Origin: Crotophaga sulcirostris
Lineage: Eukaryota > Chordata > Aves > Cuculiformes > Crotophagidae
NCBI GenBank assembly: GCA_013397455.1
Contig: VYZB01000341.1
Coordinates: 611,553-675,552 of the forward strand
Reading direction: 5' to 3'
Length of the DNA: 64,000 nucleotides
A program made the translations under genes and the position numbers. Below the pieces are notes generated by a model. It did no database searches. It was given only the letters and a program-made list of their open reading frames with translations, and was not told the DNA's origin. Of this stretch, positions 1 to 29,459 are shown in pieces (positions within the stretch are counted from its first letter, which is position 1; each line of letters starts with the position of its first letter).

Positions 1-537
1 GACTCTTTGTATTATTCCACTGATTCCAACCAGAATTCACCCAAATGGAGCGTGTCTGGAGGGCCCCACTTGCAAAGACCATGCTTACTCAGAGAAACTC
101 TTATCTTTCAATCTCTCTGTTCAGACAGAAGGATGGGGAAAAAATGAAGCTACAGGCATGTCAAGGTACTGAACAGCCCTTCAACAAAGATAGAGATTAG
201 AAAAGCCTTTGGGTACTGTCTTATTGCACAGTCCCCTTTATGTCTCTTGCTATGGATTTTGTAGTCTGCCAAAGACAAGATTGCAGATGAGGATGACGTC
301 AGCGAGTAGTGAGGAAGATGTCAATTCAAGCTGCTTCTTTCCAAGATTGGATTTCTGTTATATATTTTTCAAGATGGATTTTTTAAAATCAAGCAAGCAC
401 TTTCCCCAGCTCCTAGGTTTTCCTCTTAATAATATTTAGGTAGCATTTCTCTCGGTGAAACTGAATTTTCCCAGTTACCATGGAGGTGCGATGCAGTGGA
501 GAACTTCTGAAGAACTTGTATAGACAATATTTTTCTT
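1..537. other. TC2N 3' flank or distal 3'UTR, no gene seen
   Basis: The sequence is AT-rich, with no conserved reading frame, RNA gene or repeat that I can recognise. It would be 3'UTR only if the poly(A) signal at 538-543 is bypassed. Confidence 0.5.
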
Positions 538-543
538 TTTATT
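538..543 (-). terminator. Candidate poly(A) signal of TC2N
   Basis: There is an AATAAA hexamer on the minus strand about 70 bases after the TC2N stop. It is the first one downstream, but no strong GU-rich element follows it. A longer 3'UTR using a signal before base 1 is possible. Confidence 0.4.
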
Positions 544-610
544 TACACTATTTTAAACAATACAGGAATATCTTTGTAGAAAAATCAGTCCTGAGTTTCA
601 TCTCCAGTCT

Positions 611-15053
<14,443 letters not shown>

Positions 15054-15107
15054 TGTTTTCAGTGTTCAGTGGAGACCACAATCAAAGATCCAGTGTAGCT
15101 ATCAAAC
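15054..15107 (-). other. TC2N: TC2N 5'UTR part of the first coding exon
   Basis: This is the untranslated part of the exon holding the ATG, between the acceptor at 15108-15109 and the start codon. It contains no ATG in any frame on the minus strand. The rest of the 5'UTR should come from the promoter-proximal exon near 29640. Confidence 0.7.
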
Positions 15108-18100
15108 CTGAAAAACACAACAAAATAAACCATATCAGACAGGAATAATTGAAATAAAAATGGAATATTATCTGTTATTTAATATGAGATTGATTATTGG
15201 ACACAGCCCCAGGGGCAGTGAGAAATTTACTTCAGTCATAAAAATATCAGAGCTTTCAGATTTTTCTCACCGAGACAAATATTTTTTTTTTATAAAACCA
15301 CAGGAAAAGAGCAAATAATTTTAAAGGATAGCATGTAAGTACTTTCAGTGACCCACTCAAGTCCCTGTTTTTCAGGAACACTGAAATTCTCCTCATATTT
15401 GTGTGCGCCACTGGGCTTCGGAGTTTGCTTGGCTTTACAGCTGTTTTGATGTGGTCTTGTCAAGTCATTTGCAAGATGTGTTTTTTATTCAATTTCCCTT
15501 GTTCGTGTTTCTCCTTTCCTCTTTTACTCATGCATTATTTTCACATACATCCATATGCGTTTACATATTTCACTCAACATGCTCCATACTTTACATTTGA
15601 AAATACTCTCTATGAGTGATGCCAAAATTGCTGCCTTTGAGGAACTACTGCTTTCTCATAATTGTGCACACATGAAACTGAAGACCTGTTTTATTATATA
15701 ATTGTCTGCTATGCATACAGAAATAGAGTGCTGTCTTCCAGCAAAATAAGAAGCATGTAATCTACTAAACAATCAGAACAAGACTAAAACAGCTGGTTAA
15801 CATTAAAAGAACTTTACGACAATACTAACTGGCCTCATTTAAATGTCTTTATTCATATCCTTATGTTCTCTTTTTAGAGGGACACAGACAGCTGTGTTGC
15901 CTCCTGTCCAAAATGTTAGCTGTTTAAGTCTAGTCCTTTTACATGTACCTAAAGTACACAAGGTTCTTTGCAGAATGTACCCAAGACATGATTCCAGCTC
16001 CACAGTGGCCAGAAGATGACACCAAACAGAACGAGAACGTAAGCTGAAGGAATGGGAAAGACAGCAAGTAAAATAAAGGATGGAAGCATAGTGAGGTGAC
16101 AATTACACAAAAATGGATGCATTTGCTCCATTATCTCAACCAAAAGAAACTGCTGAAAGCTTCTGTGCTCCAGCATAGAAGCCATTCTCACCTACAGCTT
16201 GAATAGTGCCATCATTTTCTTTGTATGTGTATTTGAAGACAGCTAGGGCACCACATGAATACTGTTTAACAGAAATAACATTAACATCCAAAAAACCTTT
16301 TCTTTTAAAAGCCCCTTAAAACTCTGATGGATGCCAAGTAGAGATATTAAACTACTGACACTTCTATTTAATTTAGAAAATGTGCTTTCTTGTTGTAACA
16401 TTAGTTATTTCACTGGTAGGGTGCAACTGAACGTTATCAACAGATGTCTCAATTTGCAAATATTGACCAAACCCAGCATATACTTATCGATCCGCAGTAT
16501 CACTACTTATGTTTAAACCTGAGGGTTTTACAAAGTCACTGAGAGCACATGGCTTCATGAGGAAGCCTTGAATTGATTTGCTATCTTTAAAATACAAGTG
16601 TGAAATATAATGAAAATTTATTATTGCAACTACATAACTGTTCCACAATTGTTCTTAATCATGAGCTATCACAGAGTACTCATTAGAAGGAAATTCCTAA
16701 AATATATATTCCCATTAGACCTAAATGTAAGTAAACCATTATTCTATTTCAACACGGATCTAAGGGAGTATTTAGTTTTATACAATTTTTTGAATAACTT
16801 TTGCTGGTTTTACCACTGAGTGACATTAATGATTTCATCTAGTTTTATACTGCTTTTTGTGCTCAATACAGAAAAATGAACAAAAAGCAAGCGACCTCTC
16901 AGAAGTAGCCCTAATACTGGCACAGAGTTTACAGCATAGTCTCTAACTAGACAGGGCAGGAATGCATTATCTTGCTTTAAAAGGGACACCACTGCTCTGC
17001 ACAGAATCCATCACTCAGTACTTGCCCTGATCACAGTATTGCCCATGAGTGTAAGTAAAGTACGAGACCTGCACTTAAAATCTTCACAAGCAATGCTACC
17101 AACTCCAGAACCTGTCTCTGTATCTTTACAGAAGCACAAAAAGAGGTACAGGGATTTCTCATTAAATTCTCTAAGGATCAAATTTTCACTGCTGCTCCTC
17201 CCTCAGTAGCATGCTCCTAATAGCTAAGACTGCTAGAATTCAAAGTTTACTTTAAGGTTTCCTTGCAGTGATTTTCCTTCCCAGCTGCTATCAGTACACA
17301 GCTGCAGCTAATATGATTTACTCTTGTTCACATTTAAACTGGGCTGAAACAGCTGCTTCGTTTGCTCTAAGCTTTGCAACAATGGTATCTAAGCCTCAGT
17401 GGCAGTTTGTGCAGGCAAGTGTCTTTTATCTCAAAATGTCCAGATTGAATTTATTCACTACTGCTGGTGAAGAAACCAAAAATATTAGTAGCTGCCCTGC
17501 TTTTCAGATACATAAAGTGGGAAAATTAGTTTTTCTGCGTTAGAGAAAATTCAGTTCATGGTAGTAATAGCCTTTGCCAAAATTGTTTAGCTGGAACCAT
17601 TAATGTGAGCAAGTAAATAAATGTTAATTGTTGGTCATAAGCAGCTGCCTTTCCATTACAGCACTGAGTGCCTTATTTAGAAAGAAAGGCCTTTATATAG
17701 GTATTGAGGATCTAACAGTAATAATGCAATTCTACATTTTTTGTACTTCCAGCATCAAAAAAGACCATATTTTTCACAGCGAGACCAAATAACCTGTGGT
17801 GTTCTTTGACCACTATCTTTTTTCCCCCCAATTTATCAAGATGCAAACATTTTTACATTTTTTTTCTATCTGAAGACAAATACAAAGCAATTCATCACTG
17901 TCTATTGTACAGAAGAGTGTACACTATTTGCAGATTATTGTTTTGTAGGCAAGGTAGTATCAGTAGCCAATGACAAATATATAGAATCATAGCTTAGAGT
18001 TTCCAACTCAGTTTGAGTTTAAATACAGTATTTTGAAAAGAAAGTTCCAAGAGTAAGAGACTAGAACACTGTTTACAATTTTTTTCAGATTAAATATGTA

Positions 18101-21100
18101 ATGGTTTCAGTGTCAAAATTTGCACTTGTGTTCCTAGACTTACACTACAACCACATTACAAAAAAATTTTGGAGATATTAGACTGAGAATCAGACTGGAG
18201 GAAAAGCAGAATTATCCCTGATTTTCAGACCAAAAAACTGAGATGAATTAAATCACTTGCATCAAAAGACGGAGCTGAACGCAGATCTTGTCACGCTGTA
18301 TCAGACGGTCTCTCTTTCTTGGTATTTTCTACCAATTTTCATTTCTCTCTTCCCAGTATCAAGCCAAAATAAGATAATCAAATCTAACGCAGTGATAGTC
18401 CTTCTCCTAAGGCAGAAGGAGAGCCAAGGTTATTAGAACATCCTGCAAACAACAAAGTTTAAAACCCAACCACACACATACACAGAGCCTAGAGAATTAC
18501 AATCACTACTATTTTAATGGATTTAGATGGAGAACATAAATTATCTCAATGATTTCCAGATTTCTCTGATAGAAATTTTGAATGAGCTAAAAATCAGATA
18601 AACAGAGTATCAAAGACTTCAGTTCCAGATGCCTCCAGAATGACTACAAGACAGAGATGTTTGGAGAAGAAAGTAAATATTTTCAACAACTCATTAAATA
18701 AAAAGAACATGATAGAAAACGGATGATCACAATATTAAATATGAAAAGCTGAAAGCTGTCTGAAAAGTACTGTCAGGTCTTTACTGCCTAATGATGAAAG
18801 GGTGCGTTTTACAATTAGTCTGTAGCTGCTGATGTATTTTACAGCATTTAGGAGCACGCTCCATAGGAGTTGGTCAGATAACACATTTAAAACTATGCAA
18901 AGGTGAAATAGCTGCTCTCAAACCGGGCAAGCTGGCTAAACCACAGCTTTCAAATGTTACGAGATTTATTACCAGCCATAAATCTATAAAAGGCATTCTC
19001 AGATCTGCATTCCAGAAACACGTCATGGCAAAATTTCTAGTAGCAATAAGTCCTCACAAAGTGGGAGGTGTAAAATAAAATATCCGGAAACAGGGATGAT
19101 CGGTTGTTATTAAGCATCTGGGACAGATTCTCGAATGACATAACCGTCTGCAGCTCCAGTAGCCCCAGTGCAGCCATGACCTGCCCTGTGGAGAAAGTGA
19201 GCTCAAGCTTGCCAGTTCACACCTCAGCCAAGCACCACGTTTATGCTACCTCTGTTCCTTTCTGATCCAGGAGATGCAGTCAATCCCAGTCATAGAAATC
19301 CTTCAACGAGCATAACAATCCCACCACAGGTCTCCAGATGATAAGCAGAAACACAGCAGAGCAAAAGCTGCTTCTGCTGCAGATCGTACGGATTATCTTT
19401 TGGTGATGCAGATGCTGCAAAAGGTTTAATTCCCACAGCCAGCTGTTTCGTAGTTTTGTTTCTGGGCAAGAGTGTCTGGGAGCTGCGCACCAGTATGAGC
19501 ACAGCTCTTCATCTCAAGAGGGGTAGCTTGTGAGCACTGCATCTCAAAACCAGTGAACTCTACTAAAACACCTTTAATAGTTTTGAAAAATTTGCCTCCA
19601 GGTACTTTGTTACTGTAGCAGCAAAGACAGCAAGGACACGCACTCACCTACACGCAAAGTGCCCTGCAGGGACATACACTTAACCAAGTCCACAGTTTAA
19701 AAAAAAAAAAAGTGCCCTGATTTTTTGGGAACTGTAGGCAGGTCTGATTTGCACCACCCATGCAGGACAGAAAGGAATTTGAGGGGGTCTGAGCATGTGA
19801 AAAGACAGGACACTAGCTTTTGTTCCTATTCGTTATAAACCTAGGCAGCAGTAGGATGTCTGGTGGAAGAGAAAAAAAAAAGGAAACCAAGAATGTCATG
19901 CCAACACATACCTATCAGGTGCATGATAAATGGTTCACATCTACGCCTGTTCCAGCAGAAATCCACAATAGTGGTATTTGCAGTAACCAGTGGGTGGGTG
20001 GTGTACATACACCTTCCTTCTCTGCTTGCAACCGCAACTCTGGGAAAAGCATGAAAGCTCTGAGAATCTGCACACAGAGATTATTCCAGTTCTTCTGCCA
20101 TCCAAGAGAATGAAGAAAACATTCTTTTGTGCCTGGAAAGAGATTTCACCCTGACAGCAGTGGATCACAAAGTAGATGTTGAAATAACACAACAGAAAAG
20201 AAGTTATGAGAAGGCTTTTGAAGGACGCAGCCAGAAAGGCATTCTTGTGAGAGACATTTTACAATCTGACAGAAAGAGAATGAAGAGATGCAGAGCTCTC
20301 CCAGTGCAGTAAATAATGGAGAAAACCTGTAATTACATACTTAAAACTGAAAAAAAAAACCTATGCATCATTAACCTAGTTTAGATGATGGGAATTTTAT
20401 GATGGATTGTTGCACAGCTTTCCCGGGGCAAAGAGCCCAGTGGAGTTGCTGAAGTAGTTACACAGTTAAATCTGGTAACAGAAATAGTAAAAGTTGCTGG
20501 GAAGTGTCACGCTTCATGATGCAAACAAACCACTAACTGCCTGGGCACAGGAAGCACCTTCTTGCACTGGTAAATGATGGCACAACAGCCCTCAGGGAAA
20601 GCTTTATGGGTTCCTCTTGCTGGTCCCAGAAACAGGAAACAGAACTGAACGGACCCGTGGTCCAAACCAGCACAGTCCCATCCTGCAAACTCCTCTCATT
20701 CACTTACAGTTTGCTAAAGCAAAATCTTACTTTTGAAGACCAGAAGGCCCATTACGTGCCCCTGTCCCACCCTCCTCAGTTACTGACATCACTGGATTTC
20801 AATCAGTGATTCCTGCACTACACTGAGAAACTTAAGCAGAAAGATACTTTGGGTTTATTTCAGAAAATATTCCAATAGACAATGGCTTTCACTGTTAATA
20901 TTTTAACTCTATTGCTATATTGTGTACATCATCAGTAGCATTCTTTTCTTCATTCAGCTCTTGAAAGATTAAAATCTGACTTTTTCTTATATTTCTCTTC
21001 ACACTGTTACTGGTCCACAATTGCCTCTGCATTCTCCTGACTATATTCTGCATGAGTGGAGAAGAAGAGGACAGGAGCCTGCAGAGAACATCTCCACAGT

Positions 21101-24100
21101 CCCTCTGCTGTACCATTCAGCTTAGATATTGTTTACTGGGCTCTCCTAGAGGTAACAGCAGCACACGAAATTTAAAACCCCTGAAATCAGCAGGAGTGCT
21201 CAATACTTCACTGCAATCAGTCAGGATGTGTCAATTGTACAAAAATATTACTCATTCAGCTTTAGCAGTCTTCTCCTGAGGCAAAGAAAACCATCTCGGA
21301 AGTCAAAGCTTAGCTGAGCTCTTCTCATAGCAGTAAAGCAGAGTTCACTGTGATCCCACAAGCTGCTTTATATGCTCTCCTGCTGAGGAGGTCTAGCTCT
21401 AACTGAATCAGGGCAGAAGCTTTGTCTGGAACAGCCACGTCTTCCTACATGCAGTTGGGAGAAACTGAGCTGTGTCCCACTGCAGCTCTCCCTTCTCCCT
21501 CCAGCTTCTCTGCCCAGACGAAGATGATCTAACATACGTCTCCCTTTGTGCAGGCCCTGAGCTGAACCCTACAGAAAGAGCACTTGTGCAATCTAGCTGT
21601 GGTCTCCTTCAGCCCAGCAGCTGCTTCTTCCCCAGGGCTCCAGGCTGGAGGAGGCCAAACGGCCTTTAGCACATCCACACATGCAGCCCAGGCACAGACC
21701 ACCAGACAGCGTACGTCACGAAGAACTAACTGCTCTTGCCTACTTCCCTGAAGAAAAATAAAGCTGAGCAGGTGTGTGTGCTTGAGCTATTGCGCTACAG
21801 GAACAACTGCCTCTGCTTTCCAGGCACCCCTTGGAGAACGGGAACAAGCCCTGGCATGAGTACACGATCCAAACTCGTCCTTCTGACACGTCCCCCAGGG
21901 ACATCCTGACTCTGGCTTAGGCTTGCACCTGCAGCCCTTAAATGCAGGCTTAATCCAAGCCTGCCCCAGTATGCAGAAGATTAATAACATCATTTACAAG
22001 GGCCAAAAGAACAATTTTCATAAATCTGAGCCAATTTTTCTCATGCAAGATTTATATTTGAATTAAGAAGGGAACATTATAAATCTATCCCATGATAAAG
22101 TTTAAAACTTGGGATTTTAATATGCTGAATCCCCTATGCTCTAGGCTGTAAAAGCTGATAGTGTTTCTTCCTAATGTTGCATTAGGCAAGTAACCAATTC
22201 ATTCAATTACTGAACTGCCAACACCATTCCTGCGAACTGCAGATAAATTGACCGACTTGGACAGGGATGTACAATATGGTATGTATTGGGGCAGTAAACA
22301 CAGAAGAATAAATCCATTATGTTGGGCTGCAGATCATTTTGGACTCAGATGGAAAACAGCAAAGCAAGAGTTGAAGTCAGGACACCAGAAAAGAAAATTT
22401 AAGAGACTAAAATCTCTGTAAAAAGAACTTGGCTTTTGATGAGAACATGGAAAGAATTTAATGTAAGATAAATCCTTTGCTCTAAGCAGATTAAGAAACT
22501 AACATGACAATCACCAATGGTTACTTTATAATCTAACCTAAAACCTAAGACTTTTTTAACGTATTCTGTATCAGGTTTTACTCCCATGTTTTCCCCTCCT
22601 TCTGCAGTAATGCCAGGAAGCCACAAAAATAGAACTTCAGCAGTCCCTCTATAGCCCTGATAGCAAAGAGAACTGGAAACATCTGGATGCATTTTTCAAC
22701 AGGACAGCCAAGAAGGTATTTTAGGCAACGGCATCTGCCTGTGCAGTGGAATTCCCTAACATCGCTAAACGTGTCTAGCTTTGAAAAGATGTTGGAAACC
22801 AACTCAATGGAAAGCTGAAAGAGGGCACTGAATGGCATCCAAGATTCCTCAGCCTCTGCCATGACCACAGAGCCACACAGAAAACACATGTACTATCCAG
22901 ACAACTCATAAAAAATAGCACCTCCTGTACATATGAAAAAAGAAGAAAACCCAAACTGCTCTTCATGGAAAAATATAGTTGCATTACCATTAAAAAAATT
23001 TTAAGGTAACCCTGTTGACCTACAAGAGTCAAGATAGAGTATTTATTTATGTGTACATGCACACAAACATCTCCTGCTGTATTTTGGGTGCAACAGGTTT
23101 TTATTAGTTATTTTACATTAATTATTTGTTATTTTACATATAGTTACTATTCTATTTCATGAAGAAAACAAAAAATGTTACATTACAGAGTTTCCACAAG
23201 ACCAGCATTCTCTGTTCAGCCCTTCTGCTCCTCATTGTCAGATTTTGTAACCAGTTACAACATTGTGGGGAGAGGAAGGAAATATCAGTTGTATAAAAGA
23301 AGGCTAAGAGACTCTGGTTGAGATTAGTAAAGGACACAGGTGACTCCAGCACATCTCATATATGTAAACAGATTAAATGAATGACTTGAGAATAGGAAAT
23401 GGAAAGTTATCTTAATTCAAATCCAAACCAGACTGGGACTATGGTTCAGCAGGGTACGTGCACCGAGCTCAAGGAGCTGCCAAAACACACTGTAATATAA
23501 AAATCCAGGAGTATCCTGTCTTTATAAGGTGCAACTATTTATTACATTTTGCTTTAAATTGACAAAGCCATGTTTAACAGCCCCAGCAGTGCCCCTCAAA
23601 ATGCTGTACTGGCTGGAGCAGTTGGCAGCTGCCCAAGCAAAGGAATGGTAACCAGGCACTGCATAAAAAAAGTATTTGTAAATAATTCTGTGTAGACATT
23701 GGGAGAAAACAGAAGAAATCAAAACTTTCTCAATTTTATGGGAGCATGTAGCATCCCAGCTATTATTGGCAAATGCTGCTACAACTATGGAGCACAGTAA
23801 TAAGGCTCCACTACCTTCTGAGTAGACAGAGGTCCAGAGAGCAGAAGCTGGCAGTGTAAGTTTATCATTCCCTTTTCCTCCTCTCAGGACAGATTTGCTT
23901 AAAACAAAGTGAACAATAGCTACACCATGAATGTATGGGGGGTGGGATGGGTTATCCCATTGAGTTGAAATCAGCACTCTTTGCAGGAGATTTCGAACCC
24001 ATGATCTCACACATTGGTGAGATGAAATCTGGAAGTACACGTACCCCTGAACTGAATGAAAGCCAGGAGAATGCAGGGAGATGTTCTGGGTTTGATCGAG

Positions 24101-27100
24101 GTTTCATGAAGGAAATTTTAGCTACTCTGGCAGAGAATCCGAATGGGAGACTGACAGAGAGTTCTCAATTTAGAGGTCAACAATCCCATTTTGCAAAAGT
24201 AAATTGGAAGAAAACCCCCAAACCCAATCCAGAACTAGGAGGTTTTGAATTTTCCTCTATTGTGAAATGAAACTGGTCTTGAGAATGCTTGGTTGTCACC
24301 TGAAAGCTCAGTGCTAAACAACATTCTATGAATCTCTCAAACAGGAAGCACAACTTGTTTTTGTACCACTGCTAACCACAGAAGTGCTGCTAGCTCAAGC
24401 TACTTTCAGACCTCCTTCTGACTAACCCTCCTCTCTGCAGTACAGCAGGCACCTCCCTGATTGGAAGAGGTACACACACCGAGGGGTGGATGCCAGAATT
24501 CTGCAAGAGAATCCTTCCTTAGCCCTCATTTACCTGCCTACTCCAGGCCCTGTCAAGCCCAAGTCAAGGGCTGGGCCATCTTCTGGACACATGAAACACC
24601 TGATGCCAGTCCAGCTTCAACAAGCAGAGTGGACACCCAGTCCCCTCAGCCTGGAGACAGGAGGCCTCTCTGGGCACGATGGGTTGCGTTCCTGCAGGTG
24701 GAAGACAACCTCCCATTATGCTGGTGATGATGCTGTCCCACAAAAGGCAAGCAAGCCTTCTAGCTCCCTGTGCTTCCGATGAAGCACCCCAAGGATGTGG
24801 TGCTGATGAGGCCACAGGGGCTCCAGGGTCTGGCTCACCATGCTCTGCCTTGCCCTGTGCTCCAGAAGCCAGGGAAGGAGCCAGGCACCCATCTGCCCAG
24901 GATGGAGCACACTGCACATGCCAAGTTAATTTAAGTGCCCAATACATTTTGAGGCCACTAGGTCATGGTCCTTCCAGATTGCTTTCTTGGGACTTCAAAG
25001 GTGGTTTAATTGCCAAAGCAGCACCTCCAGAATTTGCTTTTCAGGCCAGACCCAAAGCTCATTGCAATGCCCACAAGAACATCCCAAACACCCAGGGCCT
25101 TCTTTTGGGGCCTTCACTTTAAGCGTGGGTATTAGATCACTGAAAAACAAAGCTTCAAAACAAAATGGTCAGGGTATAATTTACAGGAAAGATAAGCATC
25201 AGATTTCTGACATAATTTTTTTTTGGCACTGAATTAATGTAAACTTCAGCTGTGATGACAGGCAAACAAACACTTGTACTAAGCTTAAGAGAAGTGTCCT
25301 CACTTAATTCTGCATGGTTTGATGTATTACTGCAGTAAGAGATGTGATGCAAACCCAGGATTTGAACCTTTTTCCACCTGACGCTCCTCAGTTTAGGTCT
25401 GAAGATTAATCCTGGGTGCAAAAAGGCTATCAACATATTTTTTCTCTGCACGAGCAATTTTTCTGAGGGAGCCTGCATAGCATTACTAGCCGGGATGACT
25501 ACATGGCTTAACTCAAACTCAACCTGTCCTACTTTAATGTCAAAGCCCGCTTTGCCTTTCACTTTAAAGAGAGGAGATCTTAGGTTCTCTGCTAACAGAG
25601 ATTGGGTGTTGTCCTACTTAGATTAGAGAGAGAATATTTACCAGATTTAAGGTATCTTGGGAGATAGCAATTCAGAGTAAACAACATCTTTTTTTTTTTA
25701 AAAAAAATGAAAAAAGAGTCCAAACAGGGAGAGCAATAGGTCAGGAAAAATTCATCATGCAAAATTCACTAAATGAAGTAAGTAGCATTTTTATCAGGCA
25801 AACAAGTTCAATAAATGTTTCCACCAAAGTCAAAGGGTACGTCTGGTATAAGCCAAAGCAGGTAGGATTCACAGGAAGGCAGCAGCCTAAGCCAGCCAAA
25901 GCCTGGCTTCCTAGTGGAGGCTGCTAAGGCTCTGTTCACCACACATGGAGGCTGCATCCACCTGTCCTGAAATTCCCTGAAGGGTTCGCTGCTTCTGAGA
26001 GGGGCAGTTGGGCTCTCCCTTGCCAACAACTGTTCCTATTGGATCTAGTAAACACGCAGCTGCACGATGAGTTGGCCCAGCTCACTGATTAGATGAAAAC
26101 TTAACCACCAAAATAAATAAACACTTTTTTTTTAAAAAAAAAAAAAAAGTAGTTTTCCAGCTCCCCTCCTGGCTGACTGCACCAGGTGGGGTCAGAATGC
26201 ACAGTAGGGAACATTGGGGAGCAGAGCAGAACTGCCCTTTTCACAGCCAACCCACAACTCCAGGGAGTACATTTAGAGTAAGTACATCTGAAACTGAAAC
26301 ACCTACCAGGACGATAAACACAGGCTGACCAAAAAGCAAATGAGCTGATACGAAACACAGTGACAGAACAAACAAGTAAAATGACTGAGCTGAATGATTA
26401 GGACAAAGAAAAAGAGACTAGAGTCTGAGCTTTTCCTCTAACACTGTGAATTAACAGCCTATGCACACAACTGTACAACCCTGCCCACATTCACTCTTTC
26501 CATAGCATAAGAAGAAAGAGGACTTAGCTACCTGGGGATCCATCACTAAATTAAGTGCAGGAAAGGGCAGTGGAATTGATGGGACTTCTGTGGAGTCCAA
26601 CATACCCTTTGGGTGCAGTGTTTTTAGCAGGTGTGATTTTTATAGCATTTGTAAGAATCAAGGAACACTTTAATAATAAATATATTTTTCTGGAAATTCA
26701 ATATTGCTTCACCACACGTATTCTGCAGGTATATTTTTAATACTTAATATGCAGGTGGAATGAGGACTAGAAATCAAACTTCCCCGCTCCTGGGTTCATG
26801 CCCTAGACAGTGAGTTGTAGGATCACAGCTCACCCAATGAATATTTCTGTCTTGAAAGCAAGGCGAAACAATTTCAGAAGGAGTCAGACACCACCAGCCC
26901 AGAACACCACACAGGATTATGGCTCTAGCATTCTCTTAAGTAATGAAAGATGTAAACTCAGAACTTGGATTTGCACATCTGGGTAACAGCTCTAGACAAA
27001 GCTTACAAGACCAAGAATAATAAGAAAAATAAGAAACAGCAATATGGTCCCCTGCATAAGTGGTCCTGATCATCTATAAGTAATCTGAAGACACTTGGGG

Positions 27101-29235
27101 TCTCCGAGAGCATCTTGTCAATGAACACCTCACTTCTGCATCCCTGGACAGCTGGGGCACATAACTAATCAACACTGTCAAAACTAAGAGCCCCTGGAGC
27201 ATCAGACCTCAATGCATTCAGTGAATATTACTGGGAAAAAACTGAGCCTGCACAGACCAGAGACCTTGGGTTAGGACTGCAAGGATCTAGCTCTGAGGAG
27301 CAGGTGGCTACAGGATCATTTAGATGCCCAAGCACTTCACAGCTGTAGCCCAGTGTACGTCCCTTGAGATCCAGTTCTCACCCTGCACCATTACAATGGC
27401 AACAACTGGAAGTGTACATTGTAGGAATGGCCCCGATATCGACCTTCCCCTTCTTATCTAGAGAAATGCATCACAGGAGACATTGGGCACATTTCCACAT
27501 CAAAGGAAAGTTACAAGATCAGCTTAATTTAAGATGATATTTATTTCAGACTTCTGTTTAATAGAGTGAACCACCCAGGAATCCAGCTCTATGGTATGCA
27601 TTAAAAAAAAAAGACACTGGGGCTTTTGAACTGGACAGTTTGAAACTCCTTACGATCATTACTGCTGCTTTCACAGTGCCCTTGGATACAGCAGGTAATA
27701 ACTTCAGTAAATATAATGTAATTCCTGATGCTAAGTTCATCCAGGACAGAAAGGAAACCATCCAGCTATAGTCACAACTTCCTTCTGAGTTTTGGCTAAA
27801 CCCTATCTCTAATTACCTGAAGTGCTCCTAGAGAAAGTGATCTAATTAGCTATTTCTTGCCTGTGATAACACTTAGATGTTAATTCACACAGAAAATTTT
27901 GATTTTACGAGGACATTTTCTTAGAGCAATACCAGTTTGAGACTATTTTAAGTACAATCTAATCTCCAACCTGTCTTACATAGATTTAATTCCATAGTAG
28001 TTCAATATAGTTACTGTTTTTCTACCTGTCTCCATTTCTCAAGGTCTGTCACTTAGTAGAAATACAGTCCCAAGCCAAATCCTGGAAGCACACTGTGAAA
28101 TTAACACCCATACAGTCATAAACAAACAAACCCTAGAAACTGAAAGGTCTTCATTCCAAAGCCCCAACTGATTCTGTAGGGTGGTGGCAAGGCACTACAG
28201 GCGCAGCATCACCTGTAACACAAACTGCTCAGTAACGCTGCCTTTTGCAGTCCATGTTTTGCAAGCTCAATTAGTCTGTCAAGTTTAAGCCTACTTAGAA
28301 ACACCACGTAGACAATATGCTGACAACCTTAAATTCTGACCTTAAAAACGCGCTGCCCACTTAATATACCCATCAGAATGCACCAGGTGAAATACATCAG
28401 GGTTTGTAAAACTGATCTTTAGTTTTTGTTTCTCAGAAGCCTTATATGTAAAGTGAGAAAATAATAATTTACAGATTGCAATGGTATCACTGTATGTTCA
28501 TGTTTAAATGCTCTTTAAGTATCAACACACAGGGCAGTTATACTCAGTCACACTGATACTGAAAATGCCAACAAAAAAACTCTCTAAGACTCGTTTTGGA
28601 GTTTTAGAAAGCAAGCATCTTTTAATTCAGCACTAGACGCACAAAGGAATGATTTCCATTAATCATGCCTAACAAGACAAGAGCTGGTGACAGAATATAT
28701 TTCCCACTTACATGCAGAGATATAAATTCTCCCAGAAATTTCATGCATATTCAATTACTTCCCAAGGATTCATTTTAATTTTATCATGAACTTCACAACA
28801 GTCAAATCTCTGCTAATTGGAGCCCTCTGTCTGACCTTGTATCCCAGATAGGGAAATGCTGCAAACTAAACTGACTATAGAAGAAGGCACATCTGTTCAG
28901 CACATATCATACTCAACATATCATTTCTCTTTGAACACTGTCTGGGAAAAGCACTGTTTGAAAAAAACATGCTATCAAGAAAACATGCCATCAGAGGGAC
29001 ATTCTGTCTAACATTCAAAAAATAGTTATGTACCTGAAACTTAACTGTACTTTAGCTTCAATCAAAATATTCCACCTTTTGTAATAGCAACTACTTCTTG
29101 TATCAACATCAGTGATCTATAGGGAAGAGCCACTCCAGCAAGACAGCCCAGCAGAAACCAAACTGTTCCCCTTTACGGTCACGCTGCGATAGCGAGGGGT
29201 GCCACGAGCTCCTGAAGCTGCTGGAGGTGGACAAC

Positions 29236-29459
29236 CATAGAATCACAAAATGGTTTGGGTTGGAAGGGACCTTCAAGGTCATCCAGTTCCACCTCCCTTC
29301 CAAGGCCAGGGACTCCTCCCTCCAGCCCAGGCTGCTCAAGACCCCATCCAACCTGGCCTTGAACAGCCCCAGGGAGGGGGCAGCCACACGTTCGCTGGGC
29401 AACCTGTGCCAGGGCCTCCCCACCTGCAGCAGGAAGAGGTTCTTCCAGTGGTTCTGGTT
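29236..29459 (-). repeat. CR1 LINE 3' fragment, minus orientation
   Basis: The reverse complement reads through the CR1 3' region, including GGTTGCCCAGCGAACGTGTG and GGAACTGGATGACC, to the end TTTTGTGATTCTATG. The 3' end is at 29236. Its 5' truncation point abuts the plus-oriented copy starting near 29460. Confidence 0.88.

Noticed and set aside
1..46. Minus-strand residues IWVNSGWNQWNNTKS that resemble the start of the TC2N C-terminus
   Set aside because: The true last exon, with full-length similarity and a good acceptor, is at 721-611. This match has no proper acceptor and is chance.
26125..26149. T-run followed by A-run forming a perfect foldback
   Set aside because: Homopolymer T then A is common in introns, probably from slippage or a retroelement tail. 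There is no terminator or other functional context in a vertebrate intron.
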